This document shows, piece after piece, positions 31,330 to 38,882 of a DNA stretch of 39,029 bases. The notes under the pieces are model-generated. The model was not told where the DNA came from and searched no databases. It saw nothing but the letters and a program-made list of their open reading frames with translations. Location of the stretch: NCBI GenBank assembly GCA_027490225.1, contig JAIXYK010000058.1, positions 1 to 39,029 on the forward strand, read 5' to 3'. The translations under genes and the position numbers were made by a program. The DNA comes from Bacteroidota bacterium (GTDB lineage: Bacteria > Bacteroidota > Bacteroidia > M30B66). Each line of letters begins with the position of its first letter. Position 1 is the stretch's first letter.

Positions 31330-32108
31330 TGCTGCAATTATTTATTACCATTAGGTGGATTGATGTGGCCGATATCATTATCGTTGCCATTCTTTTATAC
31401 CAATTGTATGCTTTGGTAAAAGGCACTTCTGCTATCAATATTTTCTTTGGAGTGCTCATTTTCTACCTGCTTTGGTTGTTTGTAAAAGCACTGGATATGC
31501 AATTGCTTTCTACCATTCTGGGACAATTTATAGGTGTTGGTGTAATTGCTTTAATTATTGTGTTTCAGCAAGAGTTAAGGCGTTTCTTGTTGATGGTAGG
31601 CTCCAAAGGCATTTTCAATAAAGACAATTTTAAATCGCTTTCTGGTTTGCGTCCCAGTAATTTTATTGATTTGAATGTAGAGAATATCGTGATGGCCTGC
31701 CAAAAAATGGCGCTACAAAAAATTGGTGCTTTAATAGTAGTTGCCAGAAAATCTGACCTTAAATATTACGTAAACACAGGCGAAAGAATTGATGCTGAAA
31801 TTTCGAGTAACTTACTGGAAAGCATCTTTTTTAAAAATAATCCATTGCACGATGGTGCTGTAATTATATATGATAATCGCATTAGAGCCGTAAAATGTGT
31901 ATTGCCATTGACCGAAAATACTGTATTTCCTTTCCAATTAGGTTTGCGTCACAGAGCCGCCGTTGGAATTACAGAACAAAGCGATGCTATTGCAATTGCC
32001 GTTTCAGAGCAATCGGGTGAAATTTCTATCTCCAGAAACGGAGCGCTTAAAACCAATATTACACCCAAACAGCTCAAGGAAATTTTAACCGAAGAGTTCT
32101 CCGATTGA
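31329..32108 (+). CDS. cdaA: Diadenylate cyclase CdaA
   Basis: 259 residues. It joins two ATP into the second messenger c-di-AMP at the inner membrane. Three N-terminal transmembrane helices (about 12-29, 36-54, 61-79), then the DAC domain with both signature motifs: D-G-A (175-177) in LHDGAVIIYDN and R-H-R (207-209) in LGLRHRAAVG. The start shares a base with the folP stop, so translation is coupled. Firmicutes place cdaA next to glmM; here it follows folP, an arrangement I recall as common in Bacteroidota. Confidence 0.96.
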   Translation: MLQLFITIRWIDVADIIIVAILLYQLYALVKGTSAINIFFGVLIFYLLWLFVKALDMQLLSTILGQFIGVGVIALIIVFQQELRRFLLMVGSKGIFNKDNFKSLSGLRPSNFIDLNVENIVMACQKMALQKIGALIVVARKSDLKYYVNTGERIDAEISSNLLESIFFKNNPLHDGAVIIYDNRIRAVKCVLPLTENTVFPFQLGLRHRAAVGITEQSDAIAIAVSEQSGEISISRNGALKTNITPKQLKEILTEEFSD

Positions 32109-32141
32109 TTTTCAGAATGTTAACATTCGTAACAATGCGTT

Positions 32142-32149
32142 TACATTTA
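32142..32149 (+). promoter_or_regulatory. Weak candidate -7 box for accA
   Basis: TACATTTA matches TAnnTTTG at 7 of 8 positions in the 84-bp gap before the accA ATG at 32193. A second candidate, TACCTTGC at 32162-32169, is one T short of the consensus spacing. Neither is convincing. Confidence 0.3.
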
Positions 32150-32192
32150 TGAAACATTTAATACCTTGCACGCCCGCAAAAATGGTAGTAAA

Positions 32193-33149
32193 ATGACTTT
32201 TTTAGAATTCGAAAAACCCATAGAAGAACTATTTTCTCAGCTCTTAGAAGCCCGCGAATTGGCCGACAAAAGCCAAGTTGACATGAGCTCAGCCATTCAG
32301 GAATTAGAAAATAAAATTGATAAAGAGCGCAAAGAACTTTACAAAAATTTAACGCCTTGGCAAAGGGTTCAGGTAAGTCGTCACCCCGACAGACCTTATG
32401 CTTTGGCGTATATCAATTACATGACTGATGGAAACTTTGTAGAAATGCATGGTGACCGAACAGTTGGCGATGATAAAGCGATGATTGGTGGTTTGGGCTG
32501 CATGGACGGGCAATCGGTAATGTTTATTGGGCAACAAAAAGGTGCAAATACCAAACAAAGACAGTATCGTAATTTTGGAATGGCGAATCCTGAAGGCTAT
32601 AGAAAAGCCTTACGCTTGATGAAATTGGCAGAAAAGTTCAACATTCCGGTAGTTACATTCATTGATACACCCGGTGCATTTCCAGGTTTAGAAGCAGAAG
32701 AACGTGGTCAGGGTGAAGCCATTGCCCGCAACTTATTCGAAATGGCAAAATTACGCGTTCCTATTGTTTGCATTATTATCGGCGAAGGCGCCTCTGGAGG
32801 AGCATTAGGAATTGGTATTGGCGACAAAGTATTGATGTTAGAAAATACTTGGTATTCAGTTATTTCACCAGAATCTTGCTCTTCTATTTTATGGCGTAGC
32901 TGGGATTTTAAAGAGAATGCAGCCAACGTATTAAAGTTGACGGCGCAAGACATGATGAAAAATAAACTCATCGACGGTATGATTCCAGAACCAACAGGTG
33001 GAGCGCATAGCAATTATGATGAGATTTTCAGAAATGTAAAAACAGAAATTAAAAAACACCTTTCAAAACTTAACAAAATGAAACCCGAGAAACGTGTGCA
33101 TGAGCGCATCGAAAAATTTTCTCATATGGGTTCATTCATAGAATTATAA
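32193..33149 (+). CDS. accA: Acetyl-CoA carboxylase carboxyltransferase subunit alpha
   Basis: 318 residues from the ATG at 32193 ([12 protein letters not shown] is the usual AccA opening; the TTG at 32166 is less likely). AccA and AccD form the carboxyltransferase that makes malonyl-CoA for fatty-acid synthesis. Typical AccA segments: [80 protein letters not shown] and [11 protein letters not shown]. Full length for AccA. An MCC-type beta subunit gene begins 2 bp downstream; accD is not in the window. Confidence 0.97.
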   Translation: MTFLEFEKPIEELFSQLLEARELADKSQVDMSSAIQELENKIDKERKELYKNLTPWQRVQVSRHPDRPYALAYINYMTDGNFVEMHGDRTVGDDKAMIGGLGCMDGQSVMFIGQQKGANTKQRQYRNFGMANPEGYRKALRLMKLAEKFNIPVVTFIDTPGAFPGLEAEERGQGEAIARNLFEMAKLRVPIVCIIIGEGASGGALGIGIGDKVLMLENTWYSVISPESCSSILWRSWDFKENAANVLKLTAQDMMKNKLIDGMIPEPTGGAHSNYDEIFRNVKTEIKKHLSKLNKMKPEKRVHERIEKFSHMGSFIEL

Positions 33150-33151
33150 AA

Positions 33152-34786
33152 ATGGCAACTTCCATCGAATTTAACCGCAACGAAGACAAAATGAAATTAT
33201 TAGTTTCTGCAATGCGGCAGAAATTAGATAAAGTAATGCAAGGTGGTGGAAAAGCCAAAATAGAAAAAGAACACGCCAAGGGCAAAATGACGGCAAGAGA
33301 GCGCATCGCTTTTTTGTTAGATAAAGATGCTCCTCAAGTAGAAATTGGTGCTTTTACAGGCGAAGGCATGTACAAGGAACATGGCGGTTGTGTAAGTGGT
33401 GGCGTAATTGTTATAATTGGTTACATCAAAAAAAGGCAGTGTATTGTGGTGGCCAATGATGCCACTGTAAAAGCCGGAGCATGGTTTCCAATTACAGCTA
33501 AAAAGAATTTAAGGGCGCAGGAAATATCCATAGAAAACAGGTTACCAATTATTTATTTGGTGGATAGTGCTGGCGTTTATTTACCCATGCAAGACGATAT
33601 TTTTCCAGATAAAGAACATTTCGGGCGAATTTTCAGAAACAACGCCATGATGTCTTCAATGGGAATTTTACAAATTTCTGCTGTAATGGGCAGTTGTGTG
33701 GCTGGTGGAGCATATTTACCAATTATGAGCGACGAAGCCATGATTGTAAAAGAAACAGGCACCATTTTCCTTGCAGGTTCTTATTTGGTTAAAGCAGCAA
33801 TTGGCGAAGATATCGACAACGAAACACTGGGCGGCGCAACTACGCATTGCGAAATTAGTGGTGTTACCGATTATAAATGCGAAAACGATGCAGATTGCCT
33901 CAACCGTATTCGTAACATAATGGACAAAGTGGGCGATTTCGACAAAGCTGGCTTCGACAGAACCACACCTCAGCTTCCTGCCAAAGACCAAAACGAAATT
34001 TATGGCATTTTGCCCGAAACTCGCGATAAGCAATATGATATCTTAGACATCATTCACCGCATTGTAGATAATTCTGAATTTGAAGAATACAAAGAAAAAT
34101 TCGGACAAAGCATTGTTTGTGGTTTAGGTAGAATTGATGGCTGGGCAGTTGGAATTGTAGCCAATCAGCGTAAAGTTGTGAAGAGTAAAAAAGGCGAAAT
34201 GCAGTTTGGTGGTGTAATTTATAGTGACTCCGCCGACAAAGCTGCACGTTTCATCATGAATTGTAACCAGAAAAAAATTCCATTGGTGTTTTTACAAGAC
34301 GTTACCGGATTTATGGTTGGTTCACGCTCTGAGCAAGGTGGAATTATAAAAGATGGAGCAAAAATGGTAAATGCAATGGCCAATAGTGTGGTTCCAAAAT
34401 TTACCATTATTTTAGGAAATAGCTATGGAGCAGGTAATTACGCCATGTGCGGAAAAGCCTTTGATCCACGGTTAATTGTTGCTTGGCCTACAGCGCAAAT
34501 TGCAGTGATGGGCGGAACTCAAGCAGCCAAAGTTTTGGTGCAAATAGAAGTTGGCGCACTAAAAGCCAAAGGACAAACCATCACGCCAGAAGTTGAAAAA
34601 GAATTGTACGACCGAATTTTCGCACATTACGAAGAAACTACCAGCATTTATTACTCAGCCGCTCGCTTGGTTATTGATGCCATTATCGACCCGATAGAAA
34701 CCAGAAAAGTTATTTCAATGGGCATTGAAGCAGCCAACCACGCACCTATTTTGAAACCATACAATGTTGGCGTAATTCAGGTATGA
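33152..34786 (+). CDS. Acyl-CoA carboxylase beta subunit (methylcrotonyl-CoA carboxylase type)
   Basis: 544 residues, full length for a biotin-dependent carboxyltransferase of the MCC/PCC beta class. Segments such as VDSAGVYLPMQDDIFPDKEHFGR, MGSCVAGGAYLPIMSDE, TIFLAGSYLVKAAIGE, FLQDVTGFMVG, YGAGNYAMCGKAFDPR and IDPIETRKV resemble methylcrotonyl-CoA carboxylase beta (leucine breakdown) more than AccD. It starts 2 bp after accA, so the two are co-transcribed. The alpha subunit (biotin carboxylase) is not in the window. The stop overlaps the next gene by 4 bp. Substrate is inferred, so I withhold a symbol. Confidence 0.92.
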   Translation: MATSIEFNRNEDKMKLLVSAMRQKLDKVMQGGGKAKIEKEHAKGKMTARERIAFLLDKDAPQVEIGAFTGEGMYKEHGGCVSGGVIVIIGYIKKRQCIVVANDATVKAGAWFPITAKKNLRAQEISIENRLPIIYLVDSAGVYLPMQDDIFPDKEHFGRIFRNNAMMSSMGILQISAVMGSCVAGGAYLPIMSDEAMIVKETGTIFLAGSYLVKAAIGEDIDNETLGGATTHCEISGVTDYKCENDADCLNRIRNIMDKVGDFDKAGFDRTTPQLPAKDQNEIYGILPETRDKQYDILDIIHRIVDNSEFEEYKEKFGQSIVCGLGRIDGWAVGIVANQRKVVKSKKGEMQFGGVIYSDSADKAARFIMNCNQKKIPLVFLQDVTGFMVGSRSEQGGIIKDGAKMVNAMANSVVPKFTIILGNSYGAGNYAMCGKAFDPRLIVAWPTAQIAVMGGTQAAKVLVQIEVGALKAKGQTITPEVEKELYDRIFAHYEETTSIYYSAARLVIDAIIDPIETRKVISMGIEAANHAPILKPYNVGVIQV

Positions 34787-35319
34787 TCAGATTATTGGGC
34801 ATATTAGCGGGTTTATTAATTTGTTGCAACATAACTTTTGGGCAGGTTGATACGAATTTTGTGAATGTAAAACCTTCTAAAGGTCCTAAATCTGGTGAAA
34901 CACCTAAATATCTAAAAAATTCCTATTACTTCGAGTTATTGGGTTCAACTTACGGCCTGGGTGTGAGTTATGAATTAAGATTAGCTAATACACCAAATGT
35001 TATGTTAAACGCAAGAATTGGTATTGGTTCTTTAATCTTAATAAATGCTGCACCTACATTTGGCTTAAATGCATTAATCGGAAAAGAAAAGAGTTTTTTT
35101 GAAATAGGATTTAATGCCATTCGTTCTTATGATGTAGCGTTTTTTTCTGATAATTGGGAAACCAATTGGCTGGCTAATCCAGTTTTAGGGTATAGACTTA
35201 TTACCTCGAAAGGGGTTATTTTTAGAATAAGCCTAACCCCATTTATAACAAATTTTTTAGAAGGAAATAATATAAATGTTATTCCTTATGGTGGATTGAG
35301 TTTGGGGAAAATGTTTTAA
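34783..35319 (+). CDS. Small outer-membrane-like protein, paralogue 1
   Basis: 178 residues with a signal peptide (about 1-20, ending ITFGQ). The mature protein has about eight short alternating strands and ends in LGKMF, suggesting a small outer-membrane barrel. It is clearly paralogous to the next gene (shared V-D-T-N-F-V-N-V-K-P, YFELLGSTYGLGVSYE, APTFGLNALIGKEK, GLSLGKMF). The ATG lies in the stop codon of the carboxylase gene (ATGA, 4-bp overlap). No named family recognised. Confidence 0.8.
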   Translation: MIRLLGILAGLLICCNITFGQVDTNFVNVKPSKGPKSGETPKYLKNSYYFELLGSTYGLGVSYELRLANTPNVMLNARIGIGSLILINAAPTFGLNALIGKEKSFFEIGFNAIRSYDVAFFSDNWETNWLANPVLGYRLITSKGVIFRISLTPFITNFLEGNNINVIPYGGLSLGKMF

Positions 35320-35360
35320 AATCATAATCATTTCATACATTAGAATTCAATTTCGTTGTT

Positions 35361-35888
35361 ATGAAAAAAATTATCTTATTATTCATCATATCATTCATAA
35401 GCAAACTTAGTGCTCAGGACACGAATTACATAAATGTAAAACCAGCTCCTAAAATTCATAATGAATCCGCTCGAAATGATTCAAAAAATGCAGTTTATTT
35501 CGAATTATTAGGTTCTACTTATGGCATTGGAGTGAGCTACGAGCGCAAAATTTTAAACACTCCATTCCTCTCATTAAATGCAAGAGTTGGGGTTGGTACA
35601 CTAGTTTTAGTAAATGCCGTTCCTACTTTTGGCCTGAATACATTGATAGGAAAAGAAAAACACTTTTTAGAACTAGGTTTTAATGCAACGCGCACTTTTG
35701 GAATAGACCTCTTTAGCATCCAAGGAAACATCACTTGGATTGGAAACCCAATCTTAGGTTATCGGTTTTTTTCTGAAAATGGTTTTTTATTTAGATTATC
35801 ATTTACTCCGCTGGTAAATACATTTTCCGCCGACATAGGAGCTGAGTTTTTCCCTTTTGGAGGAATTAGTATTGGTAAAATGTTTTAA
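35361..35888 (+). CDS. Small outer-membrane-like protein, paralogue 2
   Basis: 175 residues with a signal peptide (about 1-18, ending KLSAQ), a paralogue of the preceding gene with matching strands (DTNYINVKPAP, YFELLGSTYGIGVSYE, VPTFGLNTLIGKEK, GISIGKMF). The two probably arose by tandem duplication. A TACATTAG box (7 of 8 with an A for T) at 35336 may give it its own promoter. It ends 7 bp before the terminator hairpin. Function unknown. Confidence 0.8.
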   Translation: MKKIILLFIISFISKLSAQDTNYINVKPAPKIHNESARNDSKNAVYFELLGSTYGIGVSYERKILNTPFLSLNARVGVGTLVLVNAVPTFGLNTLIGKEKHFLELGFNATRTFGIDLFSIQGNITWIGNPILGYRFFSENGFLFRLSFTPLVNTFSADIGAEFFPFGGISIGKMF

Positions 35889-35895
35889 AAAAAAA

Positions 35896-35930
35896 TGCTC
35901 CTGAAACAATTACAAAGTGTTCCAGGAGCA
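35896..35930. terminator. Hairpin terminator between convergent genes
   Basis: TGCTCCTGAAACA (35896-35908) pairs with TGTTCCAGGAGCA (35918-35930) around a 9-nt loop, 12 of 13 positions complementary. A run of A at 35887-35895 gives a U-tract for the minus-strand PspC gene. The plus-strand side has only a weaker T-rich tail, so it probably serves both genes but best the minus one. Confidence 0.9.
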
Positions 35931-35949
35931 ATTCTATTTATGTTAATTT

Positions 35950-37593
35950 CTACAATTCCCCGTCTGCATTCAAACAACTTAAGCAAGTCAAACCTTCCTT
36001 CGTCATTTTAAAAGTTTCACCGCGCATTTCTTCCCCATCTAGATTCTGAACATTCGGAATATCCCATAACAAATCAATCATGTTCTTATCGAATTTTACT
36101 ATTTGATTTTCCTTTAAATGGAGCACATAAGTAACCCTTTGCCCTCTCCATTTTTCTCCATCCTTTAAATTAAAATTAGAATTAAACACCAGTTCATTTC
36201 CATTTTCTTTTACATACGTATTAATTTGCCCTGCGCTTTTAATTGCTACTTTTTTATCTTCTCCACGTGCCAATTTCTCTATGGTCATGTAGTTATTTTC
36301 ATTGCCAGCATTCACCACATTTAGTTTAATACGCCCAGTAATTAGCTCATCACCATCATTAAAATAAAAACTCCAGTGGTCTAAACTTAAATTCTGCTTT
36401 AAGTTTACAGTGTTATCCATATTTGGTTTTACGTATAGCGTATCTGCGTCCTGTATTGCAAATGGAACCGATTCTAAAATCTTTCCCTTGGCTCTAAATT
36501 GATTGGTGAGCAAAACAGCTGCAACAATGCACAATATTAATCCAATGGTAAAAACTGCACCATTCACTGCACCCGGCCAATTCACATTTTTAAAACGTGG
36601 GTAAAAAATCAGTTTTATTCCAGCAATCAACAAAGCAATAACTGGTGCCAGCAGAAACAAAGCAAGACCAATGGCTGCAATATTTACATGTTTATCGTTG
36701 GCAAAAAATGCCGACATAAAAGCTTTTAATGAAAAACTTGAAACACCCTCATCATCATTAAAAGAAATTGCTTGTCCTTGTCCAATCACCGTTGTTAACC
36801 AAGTAATAAAAAATACAATACCTAAAACAAAAAGAAAAACACCAAAAGACCTACCCATCCAACGAATTAAATTTCTTATAAAATTTAAAATCGCTTCAAA
36901 TAACTCATTCAAAAAATTGGTAGCCCTCGACCCTACTTTTTTATCACGCAAAGTTCTGGATGCGCCTTCTGTAAATTCTCCCGCTTTTTTATTAATGCGT
37001 TCAAATTCCTCTTTAATCTTTTTTTCAATCGATTCAATAGTCACTGCTTCTCCACGCATTTGTAGTTTTTCTGCCGTAGTTTCGGCTTTTGGCAATGCAA
37101 TCCATAAAATTAAATACAACAATGGACCACTACCAAAGAAAAATAAACCAACCAAAAACGTAATACGCAACCAAACTGGATCAATGCCTAAATAATGCCC
37201 AACTCCAACACAAACACCACCCAGCATTCCCTCATCAGGATCGCGAAACAAACGTCTTTTTTCTTTTGAGTAAGCGTTTTCTTGCGAAAAATTAGACGAT
37301 TCATTCGCTGCAGTATTCGCATCAGTTTCCGCCTCTTCAGCATATACTTCTGGCTTGCCCATTATTTCAATCACATCGGCAACATCTTGCTCCAATACTA
37401 CCTGTTTGTTCTTCAATCGCTCTTGAAACAACTCTGCAATGCGGCTTTCAATATCACCAATTATTTCGTCCCGCCCTTCAGCAGCGCTAAAATAATTTTT
37501 AATGGTTTGAATGTATTTTAACAATTGGTTGTAAGCTGCCTCTTCAAGGTTAAACAGCATTCCACTTAAATTAATACTAATGGTCTTATTCAT
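35950..37593 (-). CDS. PspC-domain membrane protein
   Basis: 547 residues from the ATG at 37593 (MNKTISINLSG). A longer frame to 37671 adds sequence that lies within the upstream PadR gene and is not family-like. N-terminal domain with conserved RIAELFQERL, then the PspC domain at about 113-170 (RRLFRDPDEGMLGGVCVGVGHYLGIDPVWLR, with a hydrophobic helix to ALPKAE). Three more transmembrane helices lie at about 250-400, and the C-terminal half is a beta-rich soluble region. PspC proteins relate to envelope stress. The PadR-type regulator gene overlaps its start by 8 bp, so the regulator probably controls this operon. Confidence 0.93.
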   Translation of the reverse strand: MNKTISINLSGMLFNLEEAAYNQLLKYIQTIKNYFSAAEGRDEIIGDIESRIAELFQERLKNKQVVLEQDVADVIEIMGKPEVYAEEAETDANTAANESSNFSQENAYSKEKRRLFRDPDEGMLGGVCVGVGHYLGIDPVWLRITFLVGLFFFGSGPLLYLILWIALPKAETTAEKLQMRGEAVTIESIEKKIKEEFERINKKAGEFTEGASRTLRDKKVGSRATNFLNELFEAILNFIRNLIRWMGRSFGVFLFVLGIVFFITWLTTVIGQGQAISFNDDEGVSSFSLKAFMSAFFANDKHVNIAAIGLALFLLAPVIALLIAGIKLIFYPRFKNVNWPGAVNGAVFTIGLILCIVAAVLLTNQFRAKGKILESVPFAIQDADTLYVKPNMDNTVNLKQNLSLDHWSFYFNDGDELITGRIKLNVVNAGNENNYMTIEKLARGEDKKVAIKSAGQINTYVKENGNELVFNSNFNLKDGEKWRGQRVTYVLHLKENQIVKFDKNMIDLLWDIPNVQNLDGEEMRGETFKMTKEGLTCLSCLNADGEL

Positions 37594-37936
37594 GGTGCGT
37601 AGTTTCAAAAGGTTTAGTACGTGTATTTGCAACAGATTCCACCAGTTCGTCCCAGGTGGCAGTGAGTTCATTTAAGAAACTTCGTCCTTTTTCAGTAAGT
37701 CCGTAGTACTTTCTGGGCGGTCCCGATAACGATTCCTCCCATCGGTATTGCAACAGTTCAAAATTCTTTAATCGCGTAAGTAGTGGATATAACGTGCCCT
37801 CAACCACTATGAGTTTGGCAGCTTTCAAACGCGCTATGATGTCGTTGGTATAAGCATCTCCATCTTCTAAAACAGATAAAATGCAAAACTCCAAAACTCC
37901 TTTGCGCATTTGTGCTTTTGTGTTTTCAAGATTCAT
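37586..37936 (-). CDS. PadR-family transcriptional regulator
   Basis: 116 residues, a PadR winged-helix repressor of the small (subfamily 2) type. Typical pattern: RKGVLEFCILSVLEDGDAYTNDIIARL, VEGTLYPLLTRLKNFELL, SGPPRKYYGLTEKGRSFL, then a short C-terminal helix for dimerisation. It lies directly upstream of the PspC gene with an 8-bp overlap (ATGAATAA), so the two form one operon that the regulator probably represses. A perfect -7 box ends 4 nt before the ATG, suggesting a leaderless message, and a repeat array overlaps this promoter. Confidence 0.95.
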   Translation of the reverse strand: MNLENTKAQMRKGVLEFCILSVLEDGDAYTNDIIARLKAAKLIVVEGTLYPLLTRLKNFELLQYRWEESLSGPPRKYYGLTEKGRSFLNELTATWDELVESVANTRTKPFETTHHE

Positions 37937-37940
37937 GCTG

Positions 37941-37948
37941 CAAACATA
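37941..37948 (-). promoter_or_regulatory. Perfect -7 box for the PadR-PspC operon
   Basis: On the minus strand TATGTTTG, followed by C, matches TAnnTTTG exactly and ends 4 nt before the ATG at 37936, implying a leaderless or near-leaderless start. Confidence 0.6.
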
Positions 37949-37989
37949 GAACTATTTTAAATACGGTACTATGCATAACACAGTACTAT
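37949..37989 (-). promoter_or_regulatory. Candidate PadR operator: three repeats at 17-bp spacing
   Basis: G(A/T)ACTAT occurs at 37949-37955, 37966-37972 and 37983-37989, each exactly 17 bp apart. The middle copy starts an inverted repeat, GTACTATG-CATAA-CACAGTAC (37966-37986; one mismatch). The array begins directly next to the -7 box and covers the expected -33 region. Binding by the encoded PadR protein is an inference from position. Confidence 0.55.
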
Positions 37990-38038
37990 TTTGAAAATAA
38001 TATGTAACTTATTTATTATCAGTGATATTAATTTTATT

Positions 38039-38111
38039 GGGCGGCAATTCACGCTTTCCGCAATAGCTCCTTCGGAGGCTATTTGCGTCAATCGTGGCCG
38101 CAGGCATTTCG
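38039..38111. repeat. GC-rich structured intergenic element (copy C)
   Basis: A GC-rich block between divergent genes. It contains a near-perfect hairpin, CGCAATAGCTCC-TTC-GGAGGCTATTTGCG (38059-38087, two bulges), flanked by GCTTTC and GTCAATC, then GTGGCCGCAGGC. Blocks GCTTTC(C)GC, CTCCTTCGG, TATTT, TCAATC and GGCCG align in order with copy A (14804-14879, minus strand). Non-coding. Confidence 0.7.
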
Positions 38112-38163
38112 ATTTAGAGGTAAATTATCTTATAAATTAACATTCAATTCATATCAAAATTTT

Positions 38164-38171
38164 TACATTCG
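38164..38171 (+). promoter_or_regulatory. Weak -7-like box before the SRPBCC gene
   Basis: TACATTCG matches TAnnTTTG at 7 of 8 positions and ends 49 nt before the ATG at 38221. Weak evidence. Confidence 0.3.
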
Positions 38172-38220
38172 TTTTGTAAAACGCTACTGCATCAATTTTA
38201 ACCAAATCAAACTAAACGCT

Positions 38221-38763
38221 ATGCAAATTCTACTCATTATTCTTTCCATTCTGGCAAGCATTATTGTACTAGTCTTCCTCATTGCTATTTTCGTTAAGAA
38301 AGATTATTCAATAAGCAGAACAATTCCCATTTCAGCTCCAACTCCAGCAATTTTTAATTACATACAATTGCTTAAAAATCAAGATAATTACAGCAAATGG
38401 GCCATGATGGACCCTAACATGAAAAAAGAATACACAGGCACAGATGGAACCATTGGCTTTGTTTCAGCCTGGGACAGCTCGCATAAAAACGTTGGTAAAG
38501 GACAACAAAAAATCACCAATATCCATCCTGGCAAAGGCATAGAACTAGAAATTCAATTCATAAAACCATTTCCTGGCTTAGCCCAAGCTGCGATGAACAT
38601 TGATAAAATTAACGATAATCAAAGTAATGTAAGCTGGAGCCTTAAAAGTTCTATGAAATACCCAAGCAACATCATGCTCCTTTTTTTAAACATGGAAAAA
38701 TTAATCGGAAATGACCTCGAAATTGGATTAAGCAATCTCAAAAAATTAATGGAATCTAAATAA
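38221..38763 (+). CDS. Membrane-anchored SRPBCC-domain protein
   Basis: 180 residues from the ATG at 38221. A longer frame from 38083 begins inside the GC-rich element and lacks family resemblance. One N-terminal transmembrane helix (about 3-24, LLIILSILASIIVLVFLIAIF) anchors a SRPBCC (polyketide cyclase/START-like) domain of about 150 residues: YSISRTIPISAPTPAIFNYI, WAMMDPNMKKEYTG and GIELEIQFIKP. Such domains bind small hydrophobic ligands. The ligand and role here are unknown. It is divergent from the PadR-PspC operon and has no operon partner on the same strand before 38883. Confidence 0.85.
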   Translation: MQILLIILSILASIIVLVFLIAIFVKKDYSISRTIPISAPTPAIFNYIQLLKNQDNYSKWAMMDPNMKKEYTGTDGTIGFVSAWDSSHKNVGKGQQKITNIHPGKGIELEIQFIKPFPGLAQAAMNIDKINDNQSNVSWSLKSSMKYPSNIMLLFLNMEKLIGNDLEIGLSNLKKLMESK

Positions 38764-38858
38764 ATATTGATGCTCCATCAAACAATAAGTTAATTGACGC
38801 GTTGTTTATTCGGTTTCACAAAGACGCAATTTTTTCAATTAAGCAATCAACAATTAAC

Positions 38859-38866
38859 TATCTTTG
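38859..38866 (+). promoter_or_regulatory. Perfect -7 box for the terminal partial gene
   Basis: TATCTTTG followed by C matches TAnnTTTG exactly, 16 nt before the ATG at 38883. It supports that ATG as a real gene start. Confidence 0.6.
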
Positions 38867-38882
38867 CGGCCTTAATTCTACA

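Noticed and set aside
33716-34033. 105-codon minus-strand frame
   Set aside because: It is antisense to conserved carboxylase sequence and has no independent support.
36671-37195. 174-codon plus-strand reading frame
   Set aside because: It lies entirely opposite the PspC gene, has no family resemblance, and mirrors the hydrophobic segments of that gene.
37594-37671. N-terminal extension of the PspC gene
   Set aside because: It would lie wholly inside the PadR gene; the ATG at 37593 starts the family-like sequence and gives a normal 8-bp overlap.
38083-38220. N-terminal extension of the SRPBCC gene
   Set aside because: It begins at a non-ATG codon within the GC-rich element, and the residues before the ATG at 38221 lack any signal or domain pattern.
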